Part shown: piece by piece, positions 43,719-52,742 of the stretch
Layout of the letters: each line of letters opens with the position of its first letter
Numbering within the stretch: position 1 is the stretch's first letter
Origin: Chitinophagaceae bacterium UBA4857
GTDB lineage: Bacteria; Bacteroidota; Bacteroidia; Chitinophagales; Chitinophagaceae
DNA: 64,000 nucleotides
Reading direction: 5' to 3'
NCBI GenBank assembly: GCA_002399735.1
Contig: DHEF01000017.1
Span: 351-64,350 of the forward strand
Notes under the pieces: generated by a model
Seen by the model: the letters and a program-made list of their open reading frames with translations, nothing else
The model's database searches: none
Told to the model about the DNA's origin: nothing
Position numbers and translations under genes: made by a program

Positions 43719-44213
43719 TTAATATTTAGCCGAAAACTTTCCGTTTGTTACGGTAATTTTTGTCTTTTTTGAATCGTTGCCTAATTGTCCGCTAAAGCTG
43801 CCTCTAATTTCACTATCGTTTATTTCATCAATGGTAACGGTAAAACCGGTTGCACCATCGCCACCAATAGCATATCCGTTTGTACCATCGCTTAATAAAA
43901 TGGTAACGCCGCCTGCAGTGCCACCCGATTGGGCATGAACGCCCTTGGTCAATGTTACGGGAAATGTAATCTGGCAGGTTTGCGGCGGTAATTTTGCAGT
44001 TGCTGCGGTTAGTACAATCAGCGGATCTACTTTTACGGCCGTACTTAATGTTGCCAACGATTTATAATCACCACTGGCAGCCCCGCTGTAGCTAGCTGTT
44101 ATTTCACACTGACCTTTTGCTAAGCCACCGCCCAAATTTGATTTTGAACAACCTATAACTGTTAGCAACATACAAAGGCCAACAACAAATAATAACCGGT
44201 TCATTTTTTTCAT
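43719..44213 (-). CDS. Small lipoprotein of unknown function
   Basis: This is a 164-residue protein with a lipoprotein signal (L-T-V-I-G-C, Cys22) followed by S-K-S, then a Gly/Thr-rich beta-strand domain. Its repeated T-I-D-E-I-N-D-S-E-I-R-G-S-F-S-G segment resembles small Bacteroidota surface lipoproteins of the DUF6252 kind, though I do not assign it firmly. Three upstream Met codons (MKKMNR) make the exact start uncertain by 9 bp. Monocistronic with its own terminator. Confidence 0.75.
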   Translation of the reverse strand: MKKMNRLLFVVGLCMLLTVIGCSKSNLGGGLAKGQCEITASYSGAASGDYKSLATLSTAVKVDPLIVLTAATAKLPPQTCQITFPVTLTKGVHAQSGGTAGGVTILLSDGTNGYAIGGDGATGFTVTIDEINDSEIRGSFSGQLGNDSKKTKITVTNGKFSAKY

Positions 44214-44318
44214 ACTTAATGGTTTTTAATGCATCAAACATAATAACCAGCTATTTTTACACACTACCCTACTCAGGGTATTTTACTGTTTTTATTAAAA
44301 CTGTTATACATTTATCCC

Positions 44319-44789
44319 ATGGAATGGTTATGGATAACACTCGGTATTATTTTAATACTTACTGGCATCGCCGGCAGCATACTTCCTTTATTACCCGGGC
44401 CGCCTATTGCTTATATAGGTTTACTTATTCAACAATTCCGAGACCCAAACCCATTTAGCAGTCAGTTTTTATGGATATGGGCTGCCGTAATTATTGTTTC
44501 GATGGTCCTGGATTATATGATACCCATCTGGGGTACAAAAAAATTTGGTGGCACCAAGTATGGTATTTGGGGTTGTACACTAGGTTTTTTATTGGCTTTC
44601 TGGATGGGACCAATTGGTGTAGTGGCAGGCCCTTTTATTGGTGCATTTATTGGCGAAAGCATTGCCGGACAAACGGCTCAAAAATCCTTAAAAGCAGCAT
44701 GGGGTTCTTTTGTAGGTTTTCTATTTGGTTCGTTGTTAAAAATTATTTTATGCTTTTTAATGATGTACTATCTTATAAAAACCATTTAG
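44319..44789 (+). CDS. DUF456 family membrane protein
   Basis: This is a 156-residue protein with four or five helices. The N-terminus W-L-W-I-T-L-G-I-I-L-I-L-T-G-I-A-G, the loop L-P-G-P-P-I-A-Y-I-G and the central G-T-K-K-F-G-G-T-K-Y-G motif are diagnostic of DUF456. A Gly-rich helix (G-P-F-I-G-A-F-I-G-E) follows. Function is unknown. Divergent from the lipoprotein gene (105-bp gap) and followed by family A copy A7. Confidence 0.88.
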   Translation: MEWLWITLGIILILTGIAGSILPLLPGPPIAYIGLLIQQFRDPNPFSSQFLWIWAAVIIVSMVLDYMIPIWGTKKFGGTKYGIWGCTLGFLLAFWMGPIGVVAGPFIGAFIGESIAGQTAQKSLKAAWGSFVGFLFGSLLKIILCFLMMYYLIKTI

Positions 44790-44797
44790 TTTATTTT

Positions 44798-44880
44798 TTT
44801 GTTACCAACGTCCCTCCCTTGATCATCTTTTGTTGTGTCACTCACTGCATCGTTCAGTAATTCTATTCAGCATTATGCAG
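44798..44880 (-). repeat. Dispersed repeat family A, copy A7
   Basis: On the minus strand: CTGCATAATGCTGAATAGAA, TTACTGAACGATGCA, then GTGAGTGACACAACAAAAGA and so on to GTTGGTAACAAAA. Bases 44804-44845 match 47225-47266 (A8) at 41 of 42 positions in inverse orientation. Bases 44857-44879 match 53502-53524 (A9) exactly. Confidence 0.85.
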
Positions 44881-44911
44881 TAATCTTTTTTTAATCCGGG
44901 TTTCCTCCATT

Positions 44912-44942
44912 GCCAAATCTCCAAATCACCAAATTTCCAAAT
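44912..44942. repeat. Low-complexity CCAAATCTCCAAATC motif (inverse at 47138-47159)
   Basis: CCAAATCTCCAAATCACCAAAT occurs just right of A7. Its inverse, ATTTGGAGATTTGGTGATG, lies just left of A8, so the two A copies carry the same neighbouring motif in mirror order. Confidence 0.6.
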
Positions 44943-45029
44943 TCTTCTATCCTCCAATTTCACATTTACTTATCAAAGCTTTACTTATTTTAGCATCCTG
45001 AAAACGAAGTAGTTTTCACAAACAGCATT

Positions 45030-46460
45030 ATGAAATACGTAGTATTCTTTTTTATAGCTTTTTCAATTACCATTACAAGCAGTTTTGCCCAAACAATTGA
45101 AGCGGAAAAACCGCAACAAACCGTTAACCAGTATAACTTAGACAGCCTGCCCCTATCTGAGATTGATATACCCATTCAAATTAGCCTTAAGCCGGTGTAT
45201 GCTATGGCCGAAAAAAACGTTGACCTGGTTTTTACTTCGCCCAACTACCCTAACGATTGGGTGCAGGCCGGTTGCGACACCCGTTACAAATACAGCTTTA
45301 GAAGAAGTTACCTGCAGCTAAACGGTAAAGACAATATGATGAATCTTTGGTTTACCGGTTACTATAAAATTATTGGCTCTACACGTGCATGTATTAGCGG
45401 CACCGCCGTTTCACCATGGACACCCGCTTGTAAATGTGGCTTTGATGAACCCGAAAGAAAAGTAAACGTTTCATTTACCAACTACTTTACCTTATACCCA
45501 GACTATAAAGTAAAATTGACCATTAACCGCAATGCACCAAAACCTCTAGACAAATGTGAAGTTTGTTTTTGGGGCCAGGATATTACCAAACAAGTATTAA
45601 GCGGTTTAACAGCCGAATTAGATGCAGCTAAAGCTGAACTGGATAAAAACTTTGGCAATATTGACCTTAAACCGCAGTTTCAGCAAGTGTGGGATTTATT
45701 GAATAAACCTTTTGGCGTTTATGGCATGGGCTGGTTACAGGTTAATCCTGAAAAAATAAGGGTTAATTCGCTATTTGTAAAAGGCGATTCCTTACACATC
45801 AATTTAGGTTTATCGGCCAGACCGGTTGTACAGCTCGACAAACCAAAAGACAAAACATCCTGGGTGCCCAATATTGCAAAATTCACCGACCACAAAGGTT
45901 TTAATATTTATACCGATGCTATTTTAAATTATGACTCCTTGAGTAATATTCTTACACAGCAAATAAAAGGACAGGAGTTTGCTTTTAAAAAAGGTATTAT
46001 TAAAAAACGTTTTGTTTTTAATAGCTGCAAAGTAATTGGTACCGATAAAGAAAAGCTGTTGCTGGAAGTTAAATTTTCAGGTACCGACAAAGGCACCATT
46101 TACATGAAAGGCACACCCGTATATGATAAAGCAACACGTAAACTGGAAATCGCCGATATTGACTTTGATATTAAAACCCGTGATGCTTTACTAAAAGGTG
46201 CAGACTGGTTATTTAACAAACGTATCACCAGCGAGATTACGAAGTTTGCCCAATACGATTTAGGCACATTAATCGATTCATCCAAACAAACTATTGATGC
46301 ACAACTAAACCAGGAGTGGGTAAAAGGTGTACGCACCGAAGGCAAAATAAAGAATGTTGAACTGATTGCTATTTACCCCATGAGCAACCAGTTAATTGTA
46401 CGTGCAAATTGTAATGGAGACCTGGCAGTAAAAGTGGAGTCAATAGATTTTACAATGTAA
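45030..46460 (+). CDS. DUF4403 family secreted protein
   Basis: This is a 476-residue protein with a signal peptide (~20 residues, ending S-S-F-A-Q). A-E-K-N-V-D-L-V-F, a W-V-Q-A-G-C-D-T-R-Y region with several Cys, and two related beta-rich halves, each with helix-rich starts, match DUF4403. That family resembles lipid-binding tubular folds (AsmA/TULIP-like by comparison). A periplasmic or outer membrane role is likely; the ligand is unknown. Its 3' end overlaps the convergent gtrA gene by 11 bp. Confidence 0.85.
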   Translation: MKYVVFFFIAFSITITSSFAQTIEAEKPQQTVNQYNLDSLPLSEIDIPIQISLKPVYAMAEKNVDLVFTSPNYPNDWVQAGCDTRYKYSFRRSYLQLNGKDNMMNLWFTGYYKIIGSTRACISGTAVSPWTPACKCGFDEPERKVNVSFTNYFTLYPDYKVKLTINRNAPKPLDKCEVCFWGQDITKQVLSGLTAELDAAKAELDKNFGNIDLKPQFQQVWDLLNKPFGVYGMGWLQVNPEKIRVNSLFVKGDSLHINLGLSARPVVQLDKPKDKTSWVPNIAKFTDHKGFNIYTDAILNYDSLSNILTQQIKGQEFAFKKGIIKKRFVFNSCKVIGTDKEKLLLEVKFSGTDKGTIYMKGTPVYDKATRKLEIADIDFDIKTRDALLKGADWLFNKRITSEITKFAQYDLGTLIDSSKQTIDAQLNQEWVKGVRTEGKIKNVELIAIYPMSNQLIVRANCNGDLAVKVESIDFTM

Positions 46461-46977
46461 CATCACCCTTATCTTCTGCAATAGGATTGGTTACTTTAAA
46501 AGAAAAATTTCGTTGCGCTAAATAACTTACCACTATTACTACACCCGTTGTAATAATCTGTGCAAAAATGGCATATACATGTAACTGCTCAACCAGCACT
46601 TTCAGTAATATGTAATTTAAAAACAGGTTAAAAATCCACACCATTAAATAACGCACCATTTGTACACCCCAGCGCACGTTTGAATCGGAAAAAATTACAT
46701 ACCGGGCCATAAAAAACCCAATGGGAAAGCAAACACAAAAGCTAAAAAATAACGCAGCTACGTGTGCCTTAAAAGCAAAAAAACCTAAATGCAAGTCTTG
46801 CTCCTGTAAGATGTATTTGTAACTAACCGCATACAATATAAACCCCAATAATGCGTTGGCACCGCCTGCGGCAGCATACCTAAAAGTCTGCAGGTTCATG
46901 ATTTTTTTAAAGGGCGGGTAAAAAAAATCAATGATCGGGATGATAAAATTACTTGCGCTATGTATCAGCTTTTTCAT
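46450..46977 (-). CDS. GtrA-family membrane protein
   Basis: I take the ATG at 46977 (MKKLIHS...); the next upstream Met is at 46989. It has about 175 residues and four helices. The pattern R-Y-A-A-A-G-G-A-N-A-L-L-G, F-M-A-R-Y-V-I-F, F-L-N-Y-I-L-L and A-Q-R-N-F-S-F matches GtrA/DPMS-flippase proteins. These are proposed to flip polyprenyl-linked sugars or assist surface-glycan modification. It would fit the Pol-P-Man synthase at 40328. Its stop overlaps the DUF4403 stop region, convergent by 11 bp, so transcripts are partly antisense. Confidence 0.87.
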   Translation of the reverse strand: MKKLIHSASNFIIPIIDFFYPPFKKIMNLQTFRYAAAGGANALLGFILYAVSYKYILQEQDLHLGFFAFKAHVAALFFSFCVCFPIGFFMARYVIFSDSNVRWGVQMVRYLMVWIFNLFLNYILLKVLVEQLHVYAIFAQIITTGVVIVVSYLAQRNFSFKVTNPIAEDKGDVTL

Positions 46978-47038
46978 GTATAGCTCCAAAAATAATATAC
47001 AAAAAGTGTTATTTCATACATTTTATATAAAAATAATT

Positions 47039-47124
47039 GGGCGTCCCCCTGCGGGTCGGGCTTTACGCTCCAATCTTTTTTGCCTTTAAAGGCAAAAAAG
47101 GATTTCCGCTGCAATCCCTAACGC
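47039..47124 (+). repeat. Dispersed structured repeat family B, copy B3
   Basis: Shortest copy. It reads GGCGTCCCCCTGCGGGTCGG, GCTTTACGCTCCAATC, a perfect 24-base palindrome at 47076-47099 (half TTTTTTGCCTTT), then GGATTTCCGCTGCAATCCCT and AACGC. The ends pair GCGT/ACGC, CCC-TGC-GGG is hairpin 1 and the palindrome is hairpin 2. It shows the family layout most clearly. Confidence 0.8.
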
Positions 47125-47195
47125 AAATACAATGTGATGATTTGGAGATTTGGTGATGTGCCAATTGGGTTTACACAAAAACACAGCCGCTTACA

Positions 47196-47270
47196 CATTG
47201 CCCAATAGAATTACTGCAGTACAAGTGAGTGACACAACAAAAGATGATCAAGGGAAGGACGTTGGTGCAA
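47196..47270 (+). repeat. Dispersed repeat family A, copy A8
   Basis: It reads CATTGCCCAATAGAATTACT, GCAGTACAA, then GTGAGTGACACAACAAAAGA and so on to GACGTTGGTGC. It is an inverse twin of A7 (41 of 42 matching) 2.4 kb away. Confidence 0.85.
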
Positions 47271-47339
47271 AAATTAAATTTCAATCAATAAGCGACTCAA
47301 AACTCCACATAGGAAACTGGGGGTTAAAAACGGTTTCCG

Positions 47340-47347
47340 TATTTTTG
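47340..47347 (+). promoter_or_regulatory. Candidate Bacteroidota promoter -7 box for argS
   Basis: TATTTTTG matches TAnnTTTG, 17 bases before the argS ATG at 47365. The -33 element is not clear, so support is moderate. Confidence 0.45.
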
Positions 47348-47364
47348 CGCCAAATTACCGAAGG

Positions 47365-49260
47365 ATGAATATTGTAGACCAGATAAAAGAGCATGCGCAA
47401 CTAGCTATAAAAAATGTTTTTGAACAGGAAGTTGGTTACGACTTATTAACTGTTAACCTGACTAAACCCGAATTTGAAGGCGATTATACCCTGGTTTTAT
47501 TTTCGTTTGTAAAACAATTACGCAAATCGCCGGAACAAATTGGCGCATTGTTAGGCGAAAATATGGTGCAACAATTTCCGGAAATGTATACCGGCTTTAA
47601 TGTTATAAAAGGTTTTTTAAACCTGGTGGTAACGGATGCTTACTGGATTAACTACCTGCAAAATAATTATACCAAAAGCACATTTACTATACCACAAGCA
47701 AAAGCAAAGAAAATAGTATTGGAATATGCATCGCCAAATACTAATAAACCTTTACACTTAGGCCATTTAAGAAATATTTTTTTAGGCTGGAGCATGGCGC
47801 AAATTTTACACCATTGCGGCCACGATGTAGTGAAAACATGTATTGTTAACGACCGGGGCATACACATTTGTAAATCCATGTTGGCCTGGAAAAAACTGGC
47901 GAACGGTGCCACACCACAAAGCAGCAATATGAAAGGCGATCACTTTGTGGGCCACTATTATGTTTTATTTGAAAACGAATTAAAGGCGCAGGCTCAACCC
48001 ATAATTGATAAAATTATTGCCGGAGATATTAGCGGCTTTAATGATGCGACCACTACACAATTAGAAAAATTAACTGCTGCATTAGCTAAAGCAACAGAGC
48101 AAGAAAAGCAGGATAAAATTAAAGATGATATAAAAGAAATTGGCCGTAACCAAACGCCTATTATGCAGGAAGCCAGAGAAATGCTGCAACAATGGGAAGC
48201 GGGCAACGAAGAAGTATTAACGCTTTGGAAAAAAATGAACGGTTGGGTGTACGAAGGTTTTGATGCTACATATAACCGTATTGGTGCCGACTTTGCTAAA
48301 ACATATTATGAAAGTGAAACTTACCTGCCGGGCAAAAAATTTGTGGAAGCCGGTTTGGAGCAAGGTATATTTTATAAAAAAGAAGACAACAGTACCTGGG
48401 TAGATTTAACGCCTGACGGATTGGATGAAAAATTATTATTGCGTGGAAACGGTACATCTGTTTACATTACTCAGGACCTTGGCCTGGCACAAGAAAAGTA
48501 TGATGACTTTAAGTACGACGAAAGCAGTTATGTAATTGCCGATGAGCAAAACTACCACATGAAAGTGTTGAAGCTAATTTTGCAAAAGTTAGGCAAACCT
48601 TATGCTGATGGTATTTTTCATTTAAGTTACGGCATGGTGGAATTGCCTACGGGTCGTATGAAAAGCCGTGAAGGTACAGTGGTGGATGCGGATGATATTA
48701 TGGATGAAATGGCACAGGTAGCAAAGGCTAAAACAGAAGAACTGGGTAAGGTTAAAGATTTTTCGCAAGCTGAATTAGAAGAACTGTATGAAACAATTGG
48801 TTTAGGCGCTTTAAAGTTTTTCTTATTGCGAGTTGACCCTAAAAAGAAAATGATTTTTAATCCGGAAGAAAGTATAGAGTTTCAAGGTTTTACCGGACCG
48901 TTTATACAGTATACCCATGCCCGTATAAAAAGTATGTTGAGAGAGGTTTATCCCAATGCAGAATTAACGAAAGAAGTTACAGCCTTACAACCCAAGGAAA
49001 GAGCTTTAGTGGTATTATTAGAACAATATGATGTTATTGCTTTACAAGCCGGATTAGAACATAACCCTTCTTTAATTGCGTTATATGCATTTGAAGTAGC
49101 AAAAGTATTTAACAGCATGTATGCAGATAGTGAGTATAAAATTTTGAAAGCAGAGAATGAAATCAAAAAACACCTACGCTTACAAATAAGCCAGTTAACG
49201 GCAAGTGTAATTGCAAACGCCATGCAATTATTAGGCGTAAAAGTGCCGGAGAGAATGTAA
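47365..49260 (+). CDS. argS: Arginyl-tRNA synthetase
   Basis: This 631-residue protein begins with the ArgRS additional N-terminal domain (Arg_tRNA_synt_N, including E-F-E-G-D-Y-T-L). The class I signature is L-H-L-G-H-L-R-N (H131-H134) in S-P-N-T-N-K-P-L-H-L-G-H. The KMSKS equivalent is R-M-K-S-R-E-G. A DALR anticodon-binding domain ends the protein (Q-Y-T-H-A-R-I-K-S). It charges tRNA-Arg. A 12-bp terminator follows. Confidence 0.97.
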   Translation: MNIVDQIKEHAQLAIKNVFEQEVGYDLLTVNLTKPEFEGDYTLVLFSFVKQLRKSPEQIGALLGENMVQQFPEMYTGFNVIKGFLNLVVTDAYWINYLQNNYTKSTFTIPQAKAKKIVLEYASPNTNKPLHLGHLRNIFLGWSMAQILHHCGHDVVKTCIVNDRGIHICKSMLAWKKLANGATPQSSNMKGDHFVGHYYVLFENELKAQAQPIIDKIIAGDISGFNDATTTQLEKLTAALAKATEQEKQDKIKDDIKEIGRNQTPIMQEAREMLQQWEAGNEEVLTLWKKMNGWVYEGFDATYNRIGADFAKTYYESETYLPGKKFVEAGLEQGIFYKKEDNSTWVDLTPDGLDEKLLLRGNGTSVYITQDLGLAQEKYDDFKYDESSYVIADEQNYHMKVLKLILQKLGKPYADGIFHLSYGMVELPTGRMKSREGTVVDADDIMDEMAQVAKAKTEELGKVKDFSQAELEELYETIGLGALKFFLLRVDPKKKMIFNPEESIEFQGFTGPFIQYTHARIKSMLREVYPNAELTKEVTALQPKERALVVLLEQYDVIALQAGLEHNPSLIALYAFEVAKVFNSMYADSEYKILKAENEIKKHLRLQISQLTASVIANAMQLLGVKVPERM

Positions 49261-49285
49261 GAAATAAGCTATACCGTTATAAAGT

Positions 49286-49312
49286 AAATGCCCCTCATTT
49301 TGAGGGGCATTT
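49286..49312. terminator. Bidirectional terminator between argS and the AsmA gene
   Basis: A perfect 12-bp stem AAATGCCCCTCA (49286-49297) / TGAGGGGCATTT (49301-49312) with a TTT loop. The A and T runs at its ends serve both converging genes. Confidence 0.85.
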
Positions 49313-49317
49313 GTCAT

Positions 49318-52300
49318 TTAATCTTTTTTAGTAGTATCGGCGGGCGGGGTTTTCTTATTTTTATTTAAGAGTTTATCCAGCGTATTTTTTACTGTTTTTT
49401 CAGCAGCCTTTTTTGTATCATTTACACCGCCGCTTTTAACGGTGTCTTTATTACCCAGTATTTGTTTCAGCGCTTCGTCTTTTAAATCTTTTACTACCTG
49501 ATTTTTTATAGCATTTACAGAATCCTTAATAGTGGCTTTAGCACTATCAATTTTTGCTTGCGCAAACTCTGTTGCCTGCTCTTTCATATCACTGATTGCA
49601 TCGCCAGCTACTTCTTTTAAATCGGTTTTTATAGTTGGGTTGGTTAAGCTGCCGCCCATTTTAACATTCAGGTTTACAAACTCGCTATTGTTAATAGGAA
49701 TACCGCGGTTAGACGCTTGTGTAATTAAACCGTTCACCAAATTGTTTGCTTCTTTACCTATATACTTACGTGGTACTTTTAATGCAATGATATAATCAAT
49801 AGTTTGATCGATGCCGTGCATGCCGCCAATCTGCATTTCAATATCCTGTACTTTAATGGTAAATGGTTTTACAAATACTTTACCATGCGAAAATTCAAAA
49901 CTGTTTTTAATATCTTTTAAAGTAATGGATTGTAGTTCTTTTATCTGTAAAGTATTTGCCAGCTTTTCCAATGGCGCAAATTTTCGTAAGGCACCTTCTA
50001 ATAATAACAGGTTACCATTACCTGTAAGGCTACTTAAATCAGGCATCATACCACTGGTAAGGTTACCCGTCATGGTTAATTGTGAATTAAGTTTACCGGC
50101 CAAAAATTGTCCGATAGGCATTAACTTTTGTACGGTATTAAATGCTAAAAATGTTTTTTGAATATCTACATCTTTTACATCGTAGCTAATAGCAATATCC
50201 GGTTCTTTTTTATCCACCTTGGTAGAGTAAGAACCGTTTAAAGTAACTACACCGTCCAATGCCTCGGTACGTAGTTGTTGTAAACGTATGGCCTGATCGG
50301 CAATGCTCACCTGACCATTAATATTTTTGTAAGCCACTTTATCATACATAACCTCACCTGCTTTGGCTTGTAGCGTTAGGTTTAAATTACCCGGCACTAC
50401 GAAAGCGGATGTTGTTGCAGAAGCCGTTTCTGTTTTCTGATCTTCCGCAGCAGGTGTATCATCACCCATCCATTTGTTCAGGTTCATTTTATCTACGGCT
50501 ACATTTACCGAACCTTTTAAAGGTTCGTCTTTTATTGCATAACCAATAAGGTTATTAATAAGGCCGGTGGCATTAAAGTTTGAGCCAAGGTATTGTGCCG
50601 TTAACTGAGTTATATTGACATTCTGCGTATTAAAAGTTACTGCAACCACAGGCACTTTAACACCTGTTGGATAATCGGGACTGGTATAACTTACATTTTG
50701 TAACGATGCATTACCACCAAGATTGATTTTATCATATTCGCCTTTATCAATTGCCGTTTTATTGCCGGCAAATTGTACATCGGCGTTTAATAAACCGGTT
50801 AATACAGTGCCGGGGTCAAAACTTACAAACTGTTTTACATTATCTAATGTAAAACGGCCTTTTGCATTGCCTTTAAAATTTATAGCCGTCATTGGATTGC
50901 TTAAATCCAGGTTAAAATTGATTGGATCCTGCCCTACCTGTATATGCCCGTTGGTAATGTTTACATTGGTATTATCCGCCACTCCACCTGTATTGGCAAT
51001 TTGTATTTTCATATTGCCATTACTTATAGGTTGTGGAAAATCTGATGAACTATAAAACAGATTAGCTACATCTAAAAAGCCGCCTGCTGAAAAATTACCC
51101 GATTGCGTAGTTAATGCTTTCATGGCTCCTTTGGCAAAAATATCAGCATTTACCTTACCAGATAATTTTGTATTGCCTTCCAGTTTAATAAACTGACTAA
51201 GCTGTGCTAAATCCAGATTACCTTTTGCGGCAGCATCAATGTATTGTACTGTCTCGGGCTGTTTTAATAAAAACCTGAAATCAAACGGAGCATTATCCAT
51301 TTCCAAATGTCCCTTTGATAAATCAATCACCGTATTATCTAATTGTCCATCGGGATTGCTGGCGTGTAAAGCTATTTGAATATTTTTTACAGGTTTAGGT
51401 AAATCAGGATATTGAAAAGAACCATCGGTTACATTCAATTTTACATCGTAAGCCGGCAGTTGAGTAGGACTATAAGTTCCTTTTGCAAATCCTTCAAAAG
51501 CTGCTTTACCATCGGTTTTAATTGTATTAAAATCAGTTTTATAAATAGCAGGTATTAATGAAAGAATATCTTTAAACTCATTTGATGGCGTTTTAAAGTT
51601 AATGTCCATATTATAGGTACTATCATTTACCAATTGTATAAAACCACCGGCAGAAAGTTTCAGGTTATTCAATGCAATATCATCTGTTTTAAAGCTGTAT
51701 TTATTATTACTGCTTTCAATGGCAATATCTGCATCAATTTCTGTTTTTGTATTAACCAGGTAAGGTATGCCGGCATAAGTAAAGTTTACGGCATCGGTTT
51801 TTGTGTCGGTAAATAATGTAAACGCATCCTGGTTAAAATTACCACTACCTTTATGGTTTAGCCCTACAATTTCGGCATACATACCGCCGGCATCATCCGA
51901 ATATTTTATATACCCATCATTGATGGCATATTCTTTTAACTGTAAGGAGAAAGGTGAAGATGCTGTATCCGCTTCATTCAAATTGGTTGTATCACCATCG
52001 CTACGTACAATATCCCAATTGGGTTGGCCATCTTTATTTACTTTGGCCATTATACGTGGCGATTCTAAATACACTCCACCTACTTTGATGTCCTCGCCTT
52101 TAATAATGCTGATAAGATTAGCCGATACATCAATTGACTTGGCGGCCAATAAGGTATCGCCGGTAAACGTTTCGTTACCTACAATACTAATATTGCTGAC
52201 ACTAATAGCAACACGAGGAAAATGCCGAAAAAGCGAAAGGCTTGCATCTTTAAAATCAACCTTAGCGGTTAAGGCTTTATTAATTTCCTTTTTAACCAGG

Positions 52301-52407
52301 TTGGTAATTTGTTTTTTAAAAACAATGGGAATGATGAATGCCAAGGCCAGCAAAACCAATAAACTAATGCCTGAAATTTTTAGTACTTTTTTTAACCGCT
52401 TATTCAT
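49318..52407 (-). CDS. AsmA-family protein (1029 residues)
   Basis: One N-terminal helix (~9-29) anchors a long periplasmic region of repeating beta strands typical of AsmA/TamB-like lipid-transfer proteins. AsmA N-domain features appear early (A-S-L-S-L-F-R-H-F-P-R-V, then the W-D-I segment). The AsmA_2-like C-terminal region lies near 800-930. The last ~80 residues are Lys/Ala-rich and helical. It is thought to help lipid transport to the outer membrane. Monocistronic, ending at the shared terminator. Confidence 0.88.
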   Translation of the reverse strand: MNKRLKKVLKISGISLLVLLALAFIIPIVFKKQITNLVKKEINKALTAKVDFKDASLSLFRHFPRVAISVSNISIVGNETFTGDTLLAAKSIDVSANLISIIKGEDIKVGGVYLESPRIMAKVNKDGQPNWDIVRSDGDTTNLNEADTASSPFSLQLKEYAINDGYIKYSDDAGGMYAEIVGLNHKGSGNFNQDAFTLFTDTKTDAVNFTYAGIPYLVNTKTEIDADIAIESSNNKYSFKTDDIALNNLKLSAGGFIQLVNDSTYNMDINFKTPSNEFKDILSLIPAIYKTDFNTIKTDGKAAFEGFAKGTYSPTQLPAYDVKLNVTDGSFQYPDLPKPVKNIQIALHASNPDGQLDNTVIDLSKGHLEMDNAPFDFRFLLKQPETVQYIDAAAKGNLDLAQLSQFIKLEGNTKLSGKVNADIFAKGAMKALTTQSGNFSAGGFLDVANLFYSSSDFPQPISNGNMKIQIANTGGVADNTNVNITNGHIQVGQDPINFNLDLSNPMTAINFKGNAKGRFTLDNVKQFVSFDPGTVLTGLLNADVQFAGNKTAIDKGEYDKINLGGNASLQNVSYTSPDYPTGVKVPVVAVTFNTQNVNITQLTAQYLGSNFNATGLINNLIGYAIKDEPLKGSVNVAVDKMNLNKWMGDDTPAAEDQKTETASATTSAFVVPGNLNLTLQAKAGEVMYDKVAYKNINGQVSIADQAIRLQQLRTEALDGVVTLNGSYSTKVDKKEPDIAISYDVKDVDIQKTFLAFNTVQKLMPIGQFLAGKLNSQLTMTGNLTSGMMPDLSSLTGNGNLLLLEGALRKFAPLEKLANTLQIKELQSITLKDIKNSFEFSHGKVFVKPFTIKVQDIEMQIGGMHGIDQTIDYIIALKVPRKYIGKEANNLVNGLITQASNRGIPINNSEFVNLNVKMGGSLTNPTIKTDLKEVAGDAISDMKEQATEFAQAKIDSAKATIKDSVNAIKNQVVKDLKDEALKQILGNKDTVKSGGVNDTKKAAEKTVKNTLDKLLNKNKKTPPADTTKKD

Positions 52408-52742
52408 TATTCAATATAATTTTTTGGGTGATTAACACCGCTATTATTAAAAACAGCTGATGCTACTATTGGTGGTTTAGGCGGGTAAACACTGTAATTA
52501 CAGTGCTTTGTACACAAAATTGCAAATATAAAGCCAGAATGTCAAGGCGGGTAGTATAGTTTAACAAGTTGAAAATAAATGTCGCCCTGGGCTTGACGAA
52601 AGAAAGGCTACGCAGGACAATCAAAATTCTCAATGGACTTCGTCAGGCTCAGCCTCACAAGCTTCTGTCCTTTCAAAATAGGCCTCCATTTTGTTGATGA
52701 GAGAGCGGCAAAGAGCACTTTACTCCTGAATAGCAATTACCA
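52408..52742. other. 335-bp intergenic gap
   Basis: No gene seen. It holds an imperfect inverted repeat: GGGCTTGACGAA (52589-52600) with TTCGTCAGGCTC (52639-52650), 10 of 12 pairing, loop 38. TTCGTCAGGCTCAGCCT resembles a motif often scattered in Bacteroidota intergenic DNA. Nothing else recognisable. Confidence 0.5.

Larger units (their letters stand above)
46990..47364. other. 375-bp divergent region between gtrA and argS
   Basis: It holds B3 (47039-47124), the ATTTGGAGATTTGG motif (47138-47159), A8 (47196-47270) and the argS promoter box at 47340-47347. A 72-codon frame here at 47150-47368 is discounted because it reads through repeats. Confidence 0.65.

Noticed and set aside
44804..47266. 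Composite transposon bounded by A7 and A8
   Set aside because: No transposase or target duplication is visible, so it is kept only as a mirror-repeat block to be tested.
47150..47368. 72-codon frame overlapping the argS start
   Set aside because: It is composed of repeat A8 and its neighbouring motif and covers the likely argS promoter.
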